From the NCBI RefSeq assembly GCF_026805545.1, contig NZ_JAPRFR010000001.1:124001-188000 (forward strand): a stretch of 64,000 nucleotides of DNA, written 5' to 3'. The position numbers and the translations under genes are program-made. This document shows, one piece after another, positions 9,579 through 18,249 of the stretch. Source of the stretch: Aerococcus kribbianus (GTDB taxonomy: Bacteria > Bacillota > Bacilli > Lactobacillales > Aerococcaceae). The notes below the pieces were generated by a model. The model searched no databases. It had not been told where the DNA came from and worked only from the letters and a program-made list of their open reading frames with translations. Position 1 is the first letter of the stretch. The number at the start of each line of letters is the position of its first letter.

Positions 9579-10353
9579 CAAAAAACCTGCAACAATTGCT
9601 GACATTAAAGCTTATTTAAAACAAGATTTGTCTCTTATTGACCCAACTTATGTCAAAGCTTTGGCCCAGGATGACCGTAAAGGGGTAGCTAGTGCCTTAG
9701 CAGCTTATCATAAGCGTTGTGAAAAAGAAGCGGCCATTTTGCAAGCCATTGATCAGCTTAAGGCTAGAGAACGACAATTACGCCAAGCAGGTTACCAATT
9801 TATTGCCGGTGTTGATGAGGTAGGTCGTGGTCCCTTAGCTGGCCCAGTGGTGGCTGGGGCTGTTATTTTACCTGAAGATATGCCGGCCGTTTACTTCAAT
9901 GATTCTAAGCAACTTTCTCATCAAAAACGTATGGCTCTAGTGGCTGATATTGAAAAATATGCGATAGCCTATGCGGTTGCTGGTCAATCAGCCCAGGTCA
10001 TTGACCAGGTAAATATTCTTCAAGCCTCCAAACAAGCCATGGCCCTAGCCATTGATAAATTGACTCCTCAACCTGACTACCTGCTAGTGGATGCGGTTGC
10101 TTTAGACCAAGTATCTATTCCACAAAGCCATCCTATTAAAGGTGATGCAACAGTTTATGCCATTGCGGCAGCATCCATTTATGCCAAGGAGAAGCGGGAT
10201 GCACTTATGCGCCAATATGACGACCAATTTCCTGGCTATGGATTTGGTCGTAATGCTGGTTATGGCACTAAAGACCACCTAGCGGCCTTAGAAAAAGGGG
10301 GACCAACGCCTATTCACCGCCGTACTTTTGCTCCAGTTAAGAAATATTTATAG
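9571..10353 (+). CDS. rnhB: Ribonuclease HII
   Basis: A 260-residue RNase HII that cuts RNA in RNA-DNA hybrids and excises misincorporated ribonucleotides. The catalytic acidic residues are in GVDEVGRGPLAGP (about 77-89), LLVDAV and GDATVYAIAAASIYAKEKRD. The first 70 residues form the N-terminal extension usual in the Gram-positive enzyme. The ATG at 9571 is 8 bases after GAGGG; an ATG at 9565 is only 2 bases away and is rejected. It is translationally coupled to rbgA. Confidence 0.95.
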   Translation: MINKKPATIADIKAYLKQDLSLIDPTYVKALAQDDRKGVASALAAYHKRCEKEAAILQAIDQLKARERQLRQAGYQFIAGVDEVGRGPLAGPVVAGAVILPEDMPAVYFNDSKQLSHQKRMALVADIEKYAIAYAVAGQSAQVIDQVNILQASKQAMALAIDKLTPQPDYLLVDAVALDQVSIPQSHPIKGDATVYAIAAASIYAKEKRDALMRQYDDQFPGYGFGRNAGYGTKDHLAALEKGGPTPIHRRTFAPVKKYL

Positions 10354-10355
10354 TT

Positions 10356-10408
10356 AAAAGTCAATTCTTTTTCGTATTTATTAATAGAAGGAAAGGAGTT
10401 GACTTTTT
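10356..10408 (+). promoter_or_regulatory. Hairpin that hides the dprA ribosome binding site
   Basis: Bases 10356-10373 can pair with 10390-10407 in an 18 bp stem (three G-T pairs) with a 16-base loop. The 3' arm contains the whole AAAGGAG site of dprA and ends in a T run that touches the dprA ATG at 10409. The same structure has the form of an intrinsic terminator for rnhB, though its stem is AT-rich. On a read-through transcript dprA would be poorly translated. Confidence 0.6.
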
Positions 10409-11269
10409 ATGTTGACTAAAACAGAAGAAGCTGATCGTGACCAAATATTAATCTATCTAAGTGAATACGGGGGTTTAACTTATGAGGACACGGTTTGGTG
10501 TTTTTCCGTTGAAGATGATGCTGTTTTTAGGACGCGTCTCCAGCATATTTTGACTAAGCAAGGAAACAAGTGGGTCAATTTTACCCGTAAGTATCCTTGG
10601 GAATTTTTTCTCGACTTATATGAGGAACATCAAATTGTGCCGATAACCATTAATGATCCCCGTTATCCCTTATATTTAAGTGAAATTTACCAACCGCCAT
10701 TGGTCCTCTTTAGCCAAGGCAAGCTTACTTTGTTAGATCAGCCTGCCTTGTCTGTGGTGGGGAGCCGCCAGTTATCAACTTATGGTAAGAATCTCATCCA
10801 TAAATTAGTCCCGGCTCTGGCCCAAAAATTAATCATAGTTTCGGGCATGGCAGCTGGTGCCGATAGCCAAGCACACTTGTCTACTATCCATGCCCATGGA
10901 CAAACTATTGGTGTTATTGGTACAGGGCTGACCAATGTTTATCCTCGTCACAACGGCGATTTACAAGCCTATATGGGCAAGCATCAACTTTTAGTGAGTC
11001 CCTTGCCCAATCTAGCGGATGTACGTAAATGGCACTTTCCTTACCGAAATCGTGTGATTGCTGGCTTGAGTCAGGGCTGTTTAGTTGTCCAGGCAGCCAA
11101 ACGGTCAGGCTCTTTGATTACAGCTAATTATGCCTTGCAAGAAAATCGGAATGTTTACGCTAGTCCAGCATCATTGTTTGCCCAAGAGTGCTTGGGGAAC
11201 TTGGAATTAATTCAAGCAGGCGCTAAATTAGTCTGTCAGCCTAGCGATATTTTGGAGGATTATATATAG
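10409..11269 (+). CDS. dprA: DNA processing protein DprA (Smf)
   Basis: The 286-residue protein is DprA, which binds incoming single-stranded DNA during natural transformation and loads RecA. The Rossmann-like domain is seen from about residue 105: VVGSRQLSTYG, VSGMAAGADSQAH, VIGTGLTNVYPRHN and FPYRNRVIAGLS are family landmarks. The N-terminal 90 residues form the usual SAM-like helical extension, and the length is close to the Bacillus protein (297). The ATG has AAAGGAG about 10 bases upstream, but that site is locked in a hairpin (10356-10408), so expression is probably conditional. It is followed by topA, as in many Firmicutes. Confidence 0.94.
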   Translation: MLTKTEEADRDQILIYLSEYGGLTYEDTVWCFSVEDDAVFRTRLQHILTKQGNKWVNFTRKYPWEFFLDLYEEHQIVPITINDPRYPLYLSEIYQPPLVLFSQGKLTLLDQPALSVVGSRQLSTYGKNLIHKLVPALAQKLIIVSGMAAGADSQAHLSTIHAHGQTIGVIGTGLTNVYPRHNGDLQAYMGKHQLLVSPLPNLADVRKWHFPYRNRVIAGLSQGCLVVQAAKRSGSLITANYALQENRNVYASPASLFAQECLGNLELIQAGAKLVCQPSDILEDYI

Positions 11270-11298
11270 AAGGTTTGGCATTTTTTGGCCATTAAAAT

Positions 11299-11327
11299 TT
11301 GACAAATAAGCTCCCTTAGAATATTAT
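11299..11327 (+). promoter_or_regulatory. Promoter of topA
   Basis: TTGACA (11299-11304), a 17-base spacer and TATTAT (11322-11327), an excellent sigma-A promoter 46 bases before the start codon. Confidence 0.85.
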
Positions 11328-11373
11328 GTATAGCGATTTGACCTAAAGACAAATAGTAGAAAGGAGCTTATCG

Positions 11374-13446
11374 TTGGCATTTAAATATTTAGTTATCGTA
11401 GAGTCACCGACGAAAGCCAAAACCATTGAAAAATATCTCGGTAGAAATTACAAGGTCGTGGCCTCTAAGGGACATTTGCGTGATCTTCCCAAGAGTCGGA
11501 TGGGTATTGACATTGATAATGACTACCAGCCAGATTATATTTCTATCCGTGGTAAGGGCCCCCTTATCAAAGAATTGAAGCGCTATGCAAAAAAAGCAGA
11601 AAAAGTCTATATCGCATCTGACCCGGACCGTGAAGGAGAAGCCATTGCTTGGCATTTGGCTCATTTACTGGGCTTGGATCCTACTGATAATATCCGGGTG
11701 ACCTATAACGAAATTACCAAGGATGCTGTAAAAGCGGCTATCAAAAACCCACGTCCAGTGAATACAGACTTAGTGGATGCCCAACAAGCACGTCGTGTCT
11801 TAGACCGCTTAGTGGGTTATAACTTGTCACCAATGTTGTGGAAAAAGGTTAAAAAAGGCTTATCTGCAGGTCGGGTACAGTCAGTCGCCTTGCATATGAT
11901 TATTGCTCGGGAAAAGGAAATTCGCGCCTTTAAGCCAGAAGAATATTGGTCAGTAGACGGGGTTTTTATGAAGGGGCGCAAGACCTTTAAGGCGGATGCC
12001 TCTAAATATAAGGGCCAAAAACTTGACTTAAAAAATGAAGATGATGTCAAAGAATTTATGCAAGAGATCACTACTAATGAATTCCAAGTACAAAATATCA
12101 AGGAAAAAGAACGGCGTCGTTTTCCAAGTAAACCCTTTACAACCTCATCTATGCAACAAGAAGCGGCTAAAAAGATTAATTTTCGTAGCCGTAAAACCAT
12201 GATGATTGCCCAACAACTCTATGAAGGAATTAAATTAGGTAAAGGGCCAGCAGAAGGTTTGATTACTTACATGCGGACGGACTCTACCCGTATTTCAGAA
12301 TCAGCGCAAAACCAGGCCAAGTCCTTCATTAAGAGTGAGTATGGCGACCAATATTTGGGGAAAGGCAGCAAAGGCAAACAAGCTGCTGGTAGCCAAGATG
12401 CCCACGAAGCTATCCGTCCTTCCAATGTAGAACGGACACCTAGTGAAGTAGAAGCTTACTTAAACAAGGACCAATTCAAACTCTACTCATTGATTTGGTC
12501 ACGTTTTATGGCTAGTCAGATGGCACCAGCTATCTATGATACTGTAGCTTGTGACCTAGTTCAAAACCAAGCCACTTTTCGTGCCAATGGGTCTAAAATT
12601 AAGTTTCCAGGTTACCAAAAGGTTTATACCGAAGCGAATAACAAGGACAACTTCTTGCCTGACTTAGTTGAAGGTGAAATGGTCAAGAGCAAGGAAATTG
12701 AACCTAATCAACATTTCACCCAACCACCAGCTCGCTATACCGAAGCCTCACTTATTAAGACTTTGGAAGAAAAGGGTGTGGGCCGTCCGTCAACCTATTC
12801 ACCAACCATCGAAACTTTGATAAAACGCTATTATGTTAAGTTAGAAGCTAAACGTTTTGAGCCTACCGAATTAGGAGAAATCGTCAATGACTTAATTAGT
12901 GATTTCTTCCCCGAAATTGTAGACACTCAGTTTACCGCTGATCTAGAGGCAGAACTAGATGCTATTGAAACTGACAAAAAGGAATGGGTTGAGGTGATTG
13001 ACTCCTTCTACAAACCTTTCTCCAAAGAATTAGATAATGCCGAAGAGAAGATGGAAAAAATCGTCATCAAAGACGAACCTGCAGGCTTTAAATGTCCCGA
13101 TTGTGGTCATGATATGGTGATTAAGTTAGGACGCTATGGTAAGTTTTATGCCTGTTCTAATTTTCCTGATTGTCGTCATACCGAAGCAATCGTCAAAGAA
13201 ATTGGCGTAGAATGCCCAACTTGCCACAAGGGTCAAGTCGTAGAACGGAAATCGAAGAAAAATCGTATTTTCTATGGTTGCAGCCGTTATCCTGATTGTG
13301 ACTTTGTGGACTGGAATAAACCAGTGGGTCGTCAGTGTCCTAAATGCGATCACTATCTAGTTGAGAAGAAGAAACGTGGTAGTAAGCAAGTTATTTGTTC
13401 CAATTGTGATTACAAGGAAGATGAAACCAAAGCCAGTCAACAATAG
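11374..13446 (+). CDS. topA: DNA topoisomerase I
   Basis: A 690-residue type IA topoisomerase that relaxes negative supercoils. The TOPRIM domain opens [15 protein letters not shown], with [13 protein letters not shown] further on; the active-site tyrosine lies in [13 protein letters not shown] (about residue 300). Three C-terminal four-cysteine zinc ribbons are visible (starting [14 protein letters not shown] and RQCPKCD). The start is a TTG at 11374 with AAGGAG 7 bases upstream; no better in-frame start precedes the conserved [10 protein letters not shown]. It has its own promoter and ends at a terminator whose 3' arm is the xerC ribosome site. Confidence 0.97.
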   Translation: MAFKYLVIVESPTKAKTIEKYLGRNYKVVASKGHLRDLPKSRMGIDIDNDYQPDYISIRGKGPLIKELKRYAKKAEKVYIASDPDREGEAIAWHLAHLLGLDPTDNIRVTYNEITKDAVKAAIKNPRPVNTDLVDAQQARRVLDRLVGYNLSPMLWKKVKKGLSAGRVQSVALHMIIAREKEIRAFKPEEYWSVDGVFMKGRKTFKADASKYKGQKLDLKNEDDVKEFMQEITTNEFQVQNIKEKERRRFPSKPFTTSSMQQEAAKKINFRSRKTMMIAQQLYEGIKLGKGPAEGLITYMRTDSTRISESAQNQAKSFIKSEYGDQYLGKGSKGKQAAGSQDAHEAIRPSNVERTPSEVEAYLNKDQFKLYSLIWSRFMASQMAPAIYDTVACDLVQNQATFRANGSKIKFPGYQKVYTEANNKDNFLPDLVEGEMVKSKEIEPNQHFTQPPARYTEASLIKTLEEKGVGRPSTYSPTIETLIKRYYVKLEAKRFEPTELGEIVNDLISDFFPEIVDTQFTADLEAELDAIETDKKEWVEVIDSFYKPFSKELDNAEEKMEKIVIKDEPAGFKCPDCGHDMVIKLGRYGKFYACSNFPDCRHTEAIVKEIGVECPTCHKGQVVERKSKKNRIFYGCSRYPDCDFVDWNKPVGRQCPKCDHYLVEKKKRGSKQVICSNCDYKEDETKASQQ

Positions 13447-13505
13447 TGCTATTTGCTTATAGTAGCTGAATTGTCTTAAATAATCATAAAATTCTGACAA
13501 ATTCG

Positions 13506-13534
13506 TTGTCAGCCTCCTCTAATTGTGGTAAATT
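13506..13534 (+). promoter_or_regulatory. Promoter of xerC-codY
   Basis: TTGTCA (13506-13511), a 17-base spacer and TAAATT (13529-13534). A transcript would begin near 13541, inside the loop of the hairpin 13511-13557, and would therefore lack its 5' arm. Confidence 0.6.
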
Positions 13535-13562
13535 AAAATAGCAAGTTAGAGGGGGCTTTTTT
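13511..13562 (+). terminator. topA terminator overlapping the xerC ribosome binding site
   Basis: AGCCTCCTCTAATT (13511-13524) pairs with bases 13544-13557 (14 bp, two wobbles) and is followed by six T. The 3' arm contains AGAGGGGG, the ribosome site of xerC, whose ATG is the next base after the T run. Confidence 0.8.
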
Positions 13563-14498
13563 ATGGCGCACGATAGCTATTATGATTATTTTGAGTCATT
13601 TTTAGCAGATGAGAAGCATTACAGTCCTGATACCATTAAGGCCTATCTGAATGATTTCGCTCAATTTCAAGACTTTATGCAAGAAGCGGGAATTTCAAAT
13701 TATCAAGAGTTGACTTATCGAGACATCCGCATTTATCTAGGTCAATTGCAAAGGCAAGGCATGAGTCGCCAATCAGTGGCTCGCCACTTGTCGGCACTGA
13801 GAACCGCCTACCAAGTCTTTGTTAAGCTCAAACTGGTCAAGGAGAATCCGTTTCACTATGTCTCATCAGCCAAGCAAGGCCTAAAATTACCGGATTTTTT
13901 TTATGAAGAAGAGATGGAGGCTTTGTTTGCGGCGATTACAGGTAATGATCCAATGGCCTTGCGTGATCGGGCCTTGTTAGAGTTTTTATATGCGACAGGA
14001 GCTAGGGTAAGTGAGTGTCGTGATTTAACTTTAGATCAAATTGATTTCGATACGGATATCGTTTTGCTCCATGGGAAGGGTAATAAGGACCGCTATGTGC
14101 CTTTTGGGCGTTTTTGTCGCACAGCCCTCAAGGATTATCTGAGTCAAGGGCGTGACAACTTAATAGCTAAGAGTCAAGCTGACCATGATAAGGTCTTTGT
14201 TAACCACCGTGGTCAGCCACTTACCAGCGCTGGAATTAGCTATATTTTAGACCAAATTGTCAAAAAATCAGCTAGTCATTTAGCTATCCACCCCCATAAA
14301 CTACGGCATTCTTTTGCTAGCCATTTATTGAATCATGGAGCAGATATCCGTACTGTACAGGAATTATTGGGGCATTCATCCTTGTCCTCAACGCAAATCT
14401 ATACCCACATTTCCAAAGAAAATTTACGCCAAAATTATTTAAAGTTTCACCCGCGGGCCCATCGTGATAAAAGTAAGGAGTCAAATTATGGAAAATGA
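13563..14498 (+). CDS. xerC: Tyrosine recombinase XerC
   Basis: A 311-residue tyrosine recombinase. The N-terminal SAM-like DNA-binding domain (about 1-95) is followed by the catalytic domain with Arg in ATGARVSE, Lys in HGKGNKDRYVPFG, the His-x-x-Arg pair in HPHKLRHSFASHLL, the second His in LLGHSSLSSTQIYTHI and the Tyr nucleophile in that last motif. The position between topA and codY is that of chromosomal xerC, which resolves chromosome dimers, so I take it as a core gene and not a mobile-element integrase. The ribosome site AGAGGGGG sits in the topA terminator. codY overlaps its 3' end by 11 bases. Confidence 0.93.
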   Translation: MAHDSYYDYFESFLADEKHYSPDTIKAYLNDFAQFQDFMQEAGISNYQELTYRDIRIYLGQLQRQGMSRQSVARHLSALRTAYQVFVKLKLVKENPFHYVSSAKQGLKLPDFFYEEEMEALFAAITGNDPMALRDRALLEFLYATGARVSECRDLTLDQIDFDTDIVLLHGKGNKDRYVPFGRFCRTALKDYLSQGRDNLIAKSQADHDKVFVNHRGQPLTSAGISYILDQIVKKSASHLAIHPHKLRHSFASHLLNHGADIRTVQELLGHSSLSSTQIYTHISKENLRQNYLKFHPRAHRDKSKESNYGK

Positions 14499-15300
14499 TA
14501 TTTTAGCTAAAATTCGACAAATCAAAGAGATTGTTAAAAGAGAAGATATCGTCGTCAATGATACGATTGATGAGTTTCCCTTCCAACTTTTGATTAAGGT
14601 CTTGGGAGAAATTCTCAATGCCAATACGTATTTGGTGAGTGATTCTGGGGAGCTTTTAGGTTTTTTATCTGTTTATGATCTGATTAATAGTGACCGAACC
14701 AACCAAATGATGGCTGACCGGCAATTAGATGGGGCCTATATGGAGGGCTTGTTGGGGGTTAATAAAACCCTAGACAATATATCTGTGACCGATGATAAGA
14801 CCATTATTGCCACTGAAAATCGCAAGGAATTTCCTGAGGGTAAAACAGCGATTATTCCTATTTTTGCTGCTAATATTAAAGTCGGTTACTTGATTTTGGC
14901 TCGGCCAGACGCTAGCTTTGAAACTTCTGACTTAATTTTAGCCGAATATATCGCTTCATTATTAGCCTTAGAAATGGATTATTTAAATCGTGATCGCCAA
15001 GCTGAAAATAACCGACGCAAACATTTGATGGAATTAGCTGTGAAGTCATTATCTTATTCTGAATTAATGGCGATGCGGACAATCTTCGCTGACCAAAAAG
15101 AAGCTACCTTCCGTATCACAGCTTCTAAAATTGCCGAAGAGGTTGGTATTACTCGGTCAGTCATCGTTAATGCCTTGCGTAAATTAGAATCAGCCGGCGT
15201 AATTCAGTCGCGGTCCCTAGGAATGAAGGGGACCCATATTGATGTCAACAATGACCGCAACTTAAAACTTCTCCAAGAAGAATTGCACAAGGACTTTTAG
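14488..15300 (+). CDS. codY: GTP-sensing transcriptional repressor CodY
   Basis: The 270-residue regulator represses amino-acid and stationary-phase genes when branched-chain amino acids (and in some species GTP) are abundant. It has an N-terminal GAF-type effector domain (about 1-155), a linker helix and a C-terminal winged helix whose recognition region ITRSVIVNALRKLESAGVIQSRSLGMKGT (split here: ITRSVIVNALRK and LESAGVIQSRSLG) is nearly invariant in CodY. The ATG at 14488 has AAGGAG 8 bases upstream and lies inside xerC. It is cotranscribed with xerC. A large hairpin at 15320 ends the unit. Confidence 0.96.
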   Translation: MENDILAKIRQIKEIVKREDIVVNDTIDEFPFQLLIKVLGEILNANTYLVSDSGELLGFLSVYDLINSDRTNQMMADRQLDGAYMEGLLGVNKTLDNISVTDDKTIIATENRKEFPEGKTAIIPIFAANIKVGYLILARPDASFETSDLILAEYIASLLALEMDYLNRDRQAENNRRKHLMELAVKSLSYSELMAMRTIFADQKEATFRITASKIAEEVGITRSVIVNALRKLESAGVIQSRSLGMKGTHIDVNNDRNLKLLQEELHKDF

Positions 15301-15319
15301 AGCTAATCTAAGGCATAAG

Positions 15320-15406
15320 AAAAAGCCTGAGACTGTGTATGACTCGTAGAAATTAGAATGTAAATTCTAACTTTTGTTGGTCACATCACTGGTGTCCAGG
15401 CTTTTT
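15320..15406. terminator. Bidirectional terminator between codY and plsY
   Basis: Outer arms AAAAAGCCTG (15320-15329) and CAGGCTTTTT (15397-15406) are perfectly complementary. Inside lies a second perfect hairpin, TTAGAAT (15353-15359) with ATTCTAA (15364-15370). The A and T flanks allow it to work for both convergent genes. Confidence 0.75.
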
Positions 15407-15457
15407 ATGTGCGGTAATTCTTTAGCTTAAAATCAAGTAGCTTGTATTTGGTTAAGA

Positions 15458-16054
15458 TTATTTTTTTCCAAAGCCAAAGGGCACCTTGCTCTCTGTCCCA
15501 CTTTGAATACGACGAATATTTTCTTGGTGACGGATTAAGACAATTAACCAAATGAGGCAAGTCATCCCAGTCAACATCCAGTCTCCTTGAATGATGCTTA
15601 GGATAATTACGAAAAAGACAGCCACAATTGCTGACAAGCTTACCATACGGAAAAAATATAAAACAATAGCAAAACATATGATAGCCAGCAAAGCAAACAA
15701 AGGATTATAGGCGGTAATCAAGCCTAAGCTAGTGGCGATGGCCTTGCCTCCTTTAAATTTCAGATAGATAGGATAGGCATGGCCTAAAACAGCAAAAAAA
15801 CCAAAAATTAAGGGATGCCAAGTCACACCAGTTAAATTAGCCGCTAGTAATACAGGTAGAAAGCCTTTTGCCATATCACAGAGAAAAACAATAACCCCAC
15901 CTTTCTTACCTAAACCACGAAAGGCGTTGGTGGTGCCAATATTACCTGACCCGATTTGTCTGATATCCGTGTGAAAAAAATACTTACCTACTAGTAATCC
16001 AAAGGGGATAGACCCCAAGAGGTAAGCAAAGATGATTAGCAGAAAATTAAGCAT
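15458..16054 (-). CDS. plsY: Acyl-phosphate glycerol-3-phosphate acyltransferase PlsY
   Basis: A 198-residue membrane enzyme that transfers an acyl group from acyl-phosphate to glycerol-3-phosphate, the first step of phospholipid synthesis. Landmarks are GSGNIGTTNAFR (about 36-47), GHAYPIYLKFKGGKAIAT (about 91-108) and RHQENIRRIQSGTESK near the C terminus, between about five hydrophobic helices. It is transcribed away from parE, an arrangement seen widely in Firmicutes. Promoter elements in the 107-base gap to parE were not clear. Confidence 0.95.
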   Translation of the reverse strand: MLNFLLIIFAYLLGSIPFGLLVGKYFFHTDIRQIGSGNIGTTNAFRGLGKKGGVIVFLCDMAKGFLPVLLAANLTGVTWHPLIFGFFAVLGHAYPIYLKFKGGKAIATSLGLITAYNPLFALLAIICFAIVLYFFRMVSLSAIVAVFFVIILSIIQGDWMLTGMTCLIWLIVLIRHQENIRRIQSGTESKVPFGFGKK

Positions 16055-16182
16055 GTTAGAACTCCTCTCTTAGCATGTTAGAGCTATTATAGCATTATTC
16101 CACTTATTTGGTTACTAGTTTAAGTTGTGAAAAGGCAAAAATTCCAGTATGATAATTAAGATTGAAAAAAGGGGTTGAAACA

Positions 16183-18249
16183 ATGACCAGCAATAAACGA
16201 GAAGAATATAATGAACAATCGATTCAGGTCTTAGAAGGCTTAGAAGCGGTGAGAAAACGGCCCGGAATGTATATCGGTTCAACGGATGCTCATGGACTCC
16301 ATCATTTAGTTTATGAAATCGTAGATAATTCTATTGATGAAGCTTTATCAGGCTACTGTGATGAAATTACTGTCACCCTGCATAAGGATGGGTCGGTTAC
16401 AGTTTTAGATAATGGTCGAGGGATGCCAATTGGACAACACGCTTCAGGACGTCCCACTGTGGAAGTTATTTTAACCGTCTTGCATGCTGGTGGGAAATTT
16501 GGTGGTTCTGGGTATAAAACATCTGGTGGTCTGCATGGTGTGGGATCATCAGTGGTTAATGCTTTATCTGATTGGTTGGAAGTCACTGTTCATCGAGACA
16601 AGACGTCCTATCAACAGCGTTTTGTCGATGGTGGGCAAGCGCAAAAGCCATCTACTAAGGCCATCCGTTCCAAAGAAACCGGCACTAAAATTTCCTTCAA
16701 GCCTAGTGAAGCTACCTTTGGCCAAGCCAAGCTAGATCCTCAAGTCATTCGAGAACACTTACGTGAATCAGCCTTCCTCTTAAAAGATTTAACGATTAAT
16801 TTTACTGATGAGAATACTGGCGAAACAGATCAGTTTCATTATGAAGAGGGAATCGTCGCTTTTGTTAATTATTTGAATGAAGACAAGGATGCCTTAACTG
16901 AGCCAGTTTATTTCAAAGGTGTGGAAAATGACATTGAAATTGAATTGGCCTTCCAATACAACGATGGTTATTCTGAGACAGTCTTATCCTTTGTTAACAA
17001 TGTGCGGACAGCAGATGGGGGAAGTCATGAATCCGGTATGCGGACAGGATTAACCAAAGCCTTTAATGAATATGCCCGTAAGGTAAACCTACTCAAGGCT
17101 AAGGAAAAAAATTTAGAAGGTTCTGATGTGAGAGAAGGCTACACTGCGGTCTTATCCGTGCGAATTCCTGAAGAAATTCTCCAATTTGAAGGACAAACCA
17201 AGTCTAAACTAGGGACAGCTCAAGCACGCCAAGCCACTGAAGCCCTAATTAATAGTCGGATGTCGGTTTACCTCTTAGAAAACGGAGAAACCGCGCAAAT
17301 GCTGGTTCGAAAGGCCTTAAAAGCCCGTGAAGCCCGTGATGCTGCTCGAAAAGCTCGCGAAGATAGCCGGTCTGGCTCAAAGAAAAAAGGTAAGGAAAAA
17401 CTCTTGTCTGGAAAACTGACTCCTGCCCAAGGACGCAATGCCAAGAAAAATGAACTTTTCTTAGTAGAGGGGGATTCAGCTGGTGGGTCAGCCAAACAAG
17501 GGCGTGATCGTAAGTTCCAAGCTATCTTGCCTTTACGAGGCAAAGTCTTAAATACCGAAAAAGCCAATATCCAAGATATTCTAAAAAATGAAGAATTAAA
17601 TACCATTATTTATACGATTGGTGCTGGCGTGGGTCCTGAATTTGCTCTAGAAGAAGCGAATTACGATAAGATTATTATTATGACCGATGCGGATACTGAT
17701 GGCGCCCATATTCAAGTGCTCTTGCTAACCTTCTTCTACCGTTATATGCGACCTTTAGTCGAAGCTGGCAAGGTCTATTTAGCCATGCCTCCACTCTACA
17801 AGGTATCTAAGGGCAAAGGCAAAAAAGAAGTTATCCGTTATGCCTGGACTGATGAAGAACTGGCGCAAGTCACTAAAGAAGTCGGCAAGGGTTATATTCT
17901 CCAACGCTATAAGGGTCTAGGGGAAATGAATGCGGATCAATTATGGGAAACGACGATGAACCCTGATTCGCGGACCCTAGTCCGTGTAACCCTGAATGAC
18001 TTGGGTGTGGCAGAGAAACGGGTATCTGTCTTAATGGGCAACAAAGTACCACCTCGACGAAAATGGATTGAAAATCATGTGGCCTTTACTATGGCTGACC
18101 AGGACAATCTGTTAGAGAGTGCTGGGGATGAAGGCTCTGACCTAGAGATGGAAGGCCAAGCAGCGGACATGGTCAAGGAGCAAAATGACCAAGCGAAAAA
18201 TGAGCAAATGTCTTTATTTGCTGAGGAAGGTGAAGAAGAAACATGGTAG
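16183..18249 (+). CDS. parE: DNA topoisomerase IV subunit B
   Basis: The 688-residue ATPase subunit of topoisomerase IV, which unlinks daughter chromosomes. The GHKL ATP site is seen in [13 protein letters not shown] and DNGRGMPIG, and the TOPRIM metal site in [17 protein letters not shown] and [11 protein letters not shown]. It is called ParE rather than GyrB because the partner gene directly follows as a parC type and plsY flanks it. The ATG at 16183 is 8 bases from AAGGGG; the in-frame TTG at 16162 would add seven residues and precedes that site. It overlaps parC by 7 bases. Confidence 0.95.
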   Translation: MTSNKREEYNEQSIQVLEGLEAVRKRPGMYIGSTDAHGLHHLVYEIVDNSIDEALSGYCDEITVTLHKDGSVTVLDNGRGMPIGQHASGRPTVEVILTVLHAGGKFGGSGYKTSGGLHGVGSSVVNALSDWLEVTVHRDKTSYQQRFVDGGQAQKPSTKAIRSKETGTKISFKPSEATFGQAKLDPQVIREHLRESAFLLKDLTINFTDENTGETDQFHYEEGIVAFVNYLNEDKDALTEPVYFKGVENDIEIELAFQYNDGYSETVLSFVNNVRTADGGSHESGMRTGLTKAFNEYARKVNLLKAKEKNLEGSDVREGYTAVLSVRIPEEILQFEGQTKSKLGTAQARQATEALINSRMSVYLLENGETAQMLVRKALKAREARDAARKAREDSRSGSKKKGKEKLLSGKLTPAQGRNAKKNELFLVEGDSAGGSAKQGRDRKFQAILPLRGKVLNTEKANIQDILKNEELNTIIYTIGAGVGPEFALEEANYDKIIIMTDADTDGAHIQVLLLTFFYRYMRPLVEAGKVYLAMPPLYKVSKGKGKKEVIRYAWTDEELAQVTKEVGKGYILQRYKGLGEMNADQLWETTMNPDSRTLVRVTLNDLGVAEKRVSVLMGNKVPPRRKWIENHVAFTMADQDNLLESAGDEGSDLEMEGQAADMVKEQNDQAKNEQMSLFAEEGEEETW

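Noticed and set aside
10370-10380. TTTCGTATTT before dprA, possible competence (ComX) box
   Set aside because: The similarity to TACGAATA is on the opposite strand and imperfect, so it is in the wrong orientation to drive dprA.
13563-14498. Phage or island integrase
   Set aside because: The topA-xerC-codY order and overlap with codY show a core xerC; no att-like repeats lie beside it.
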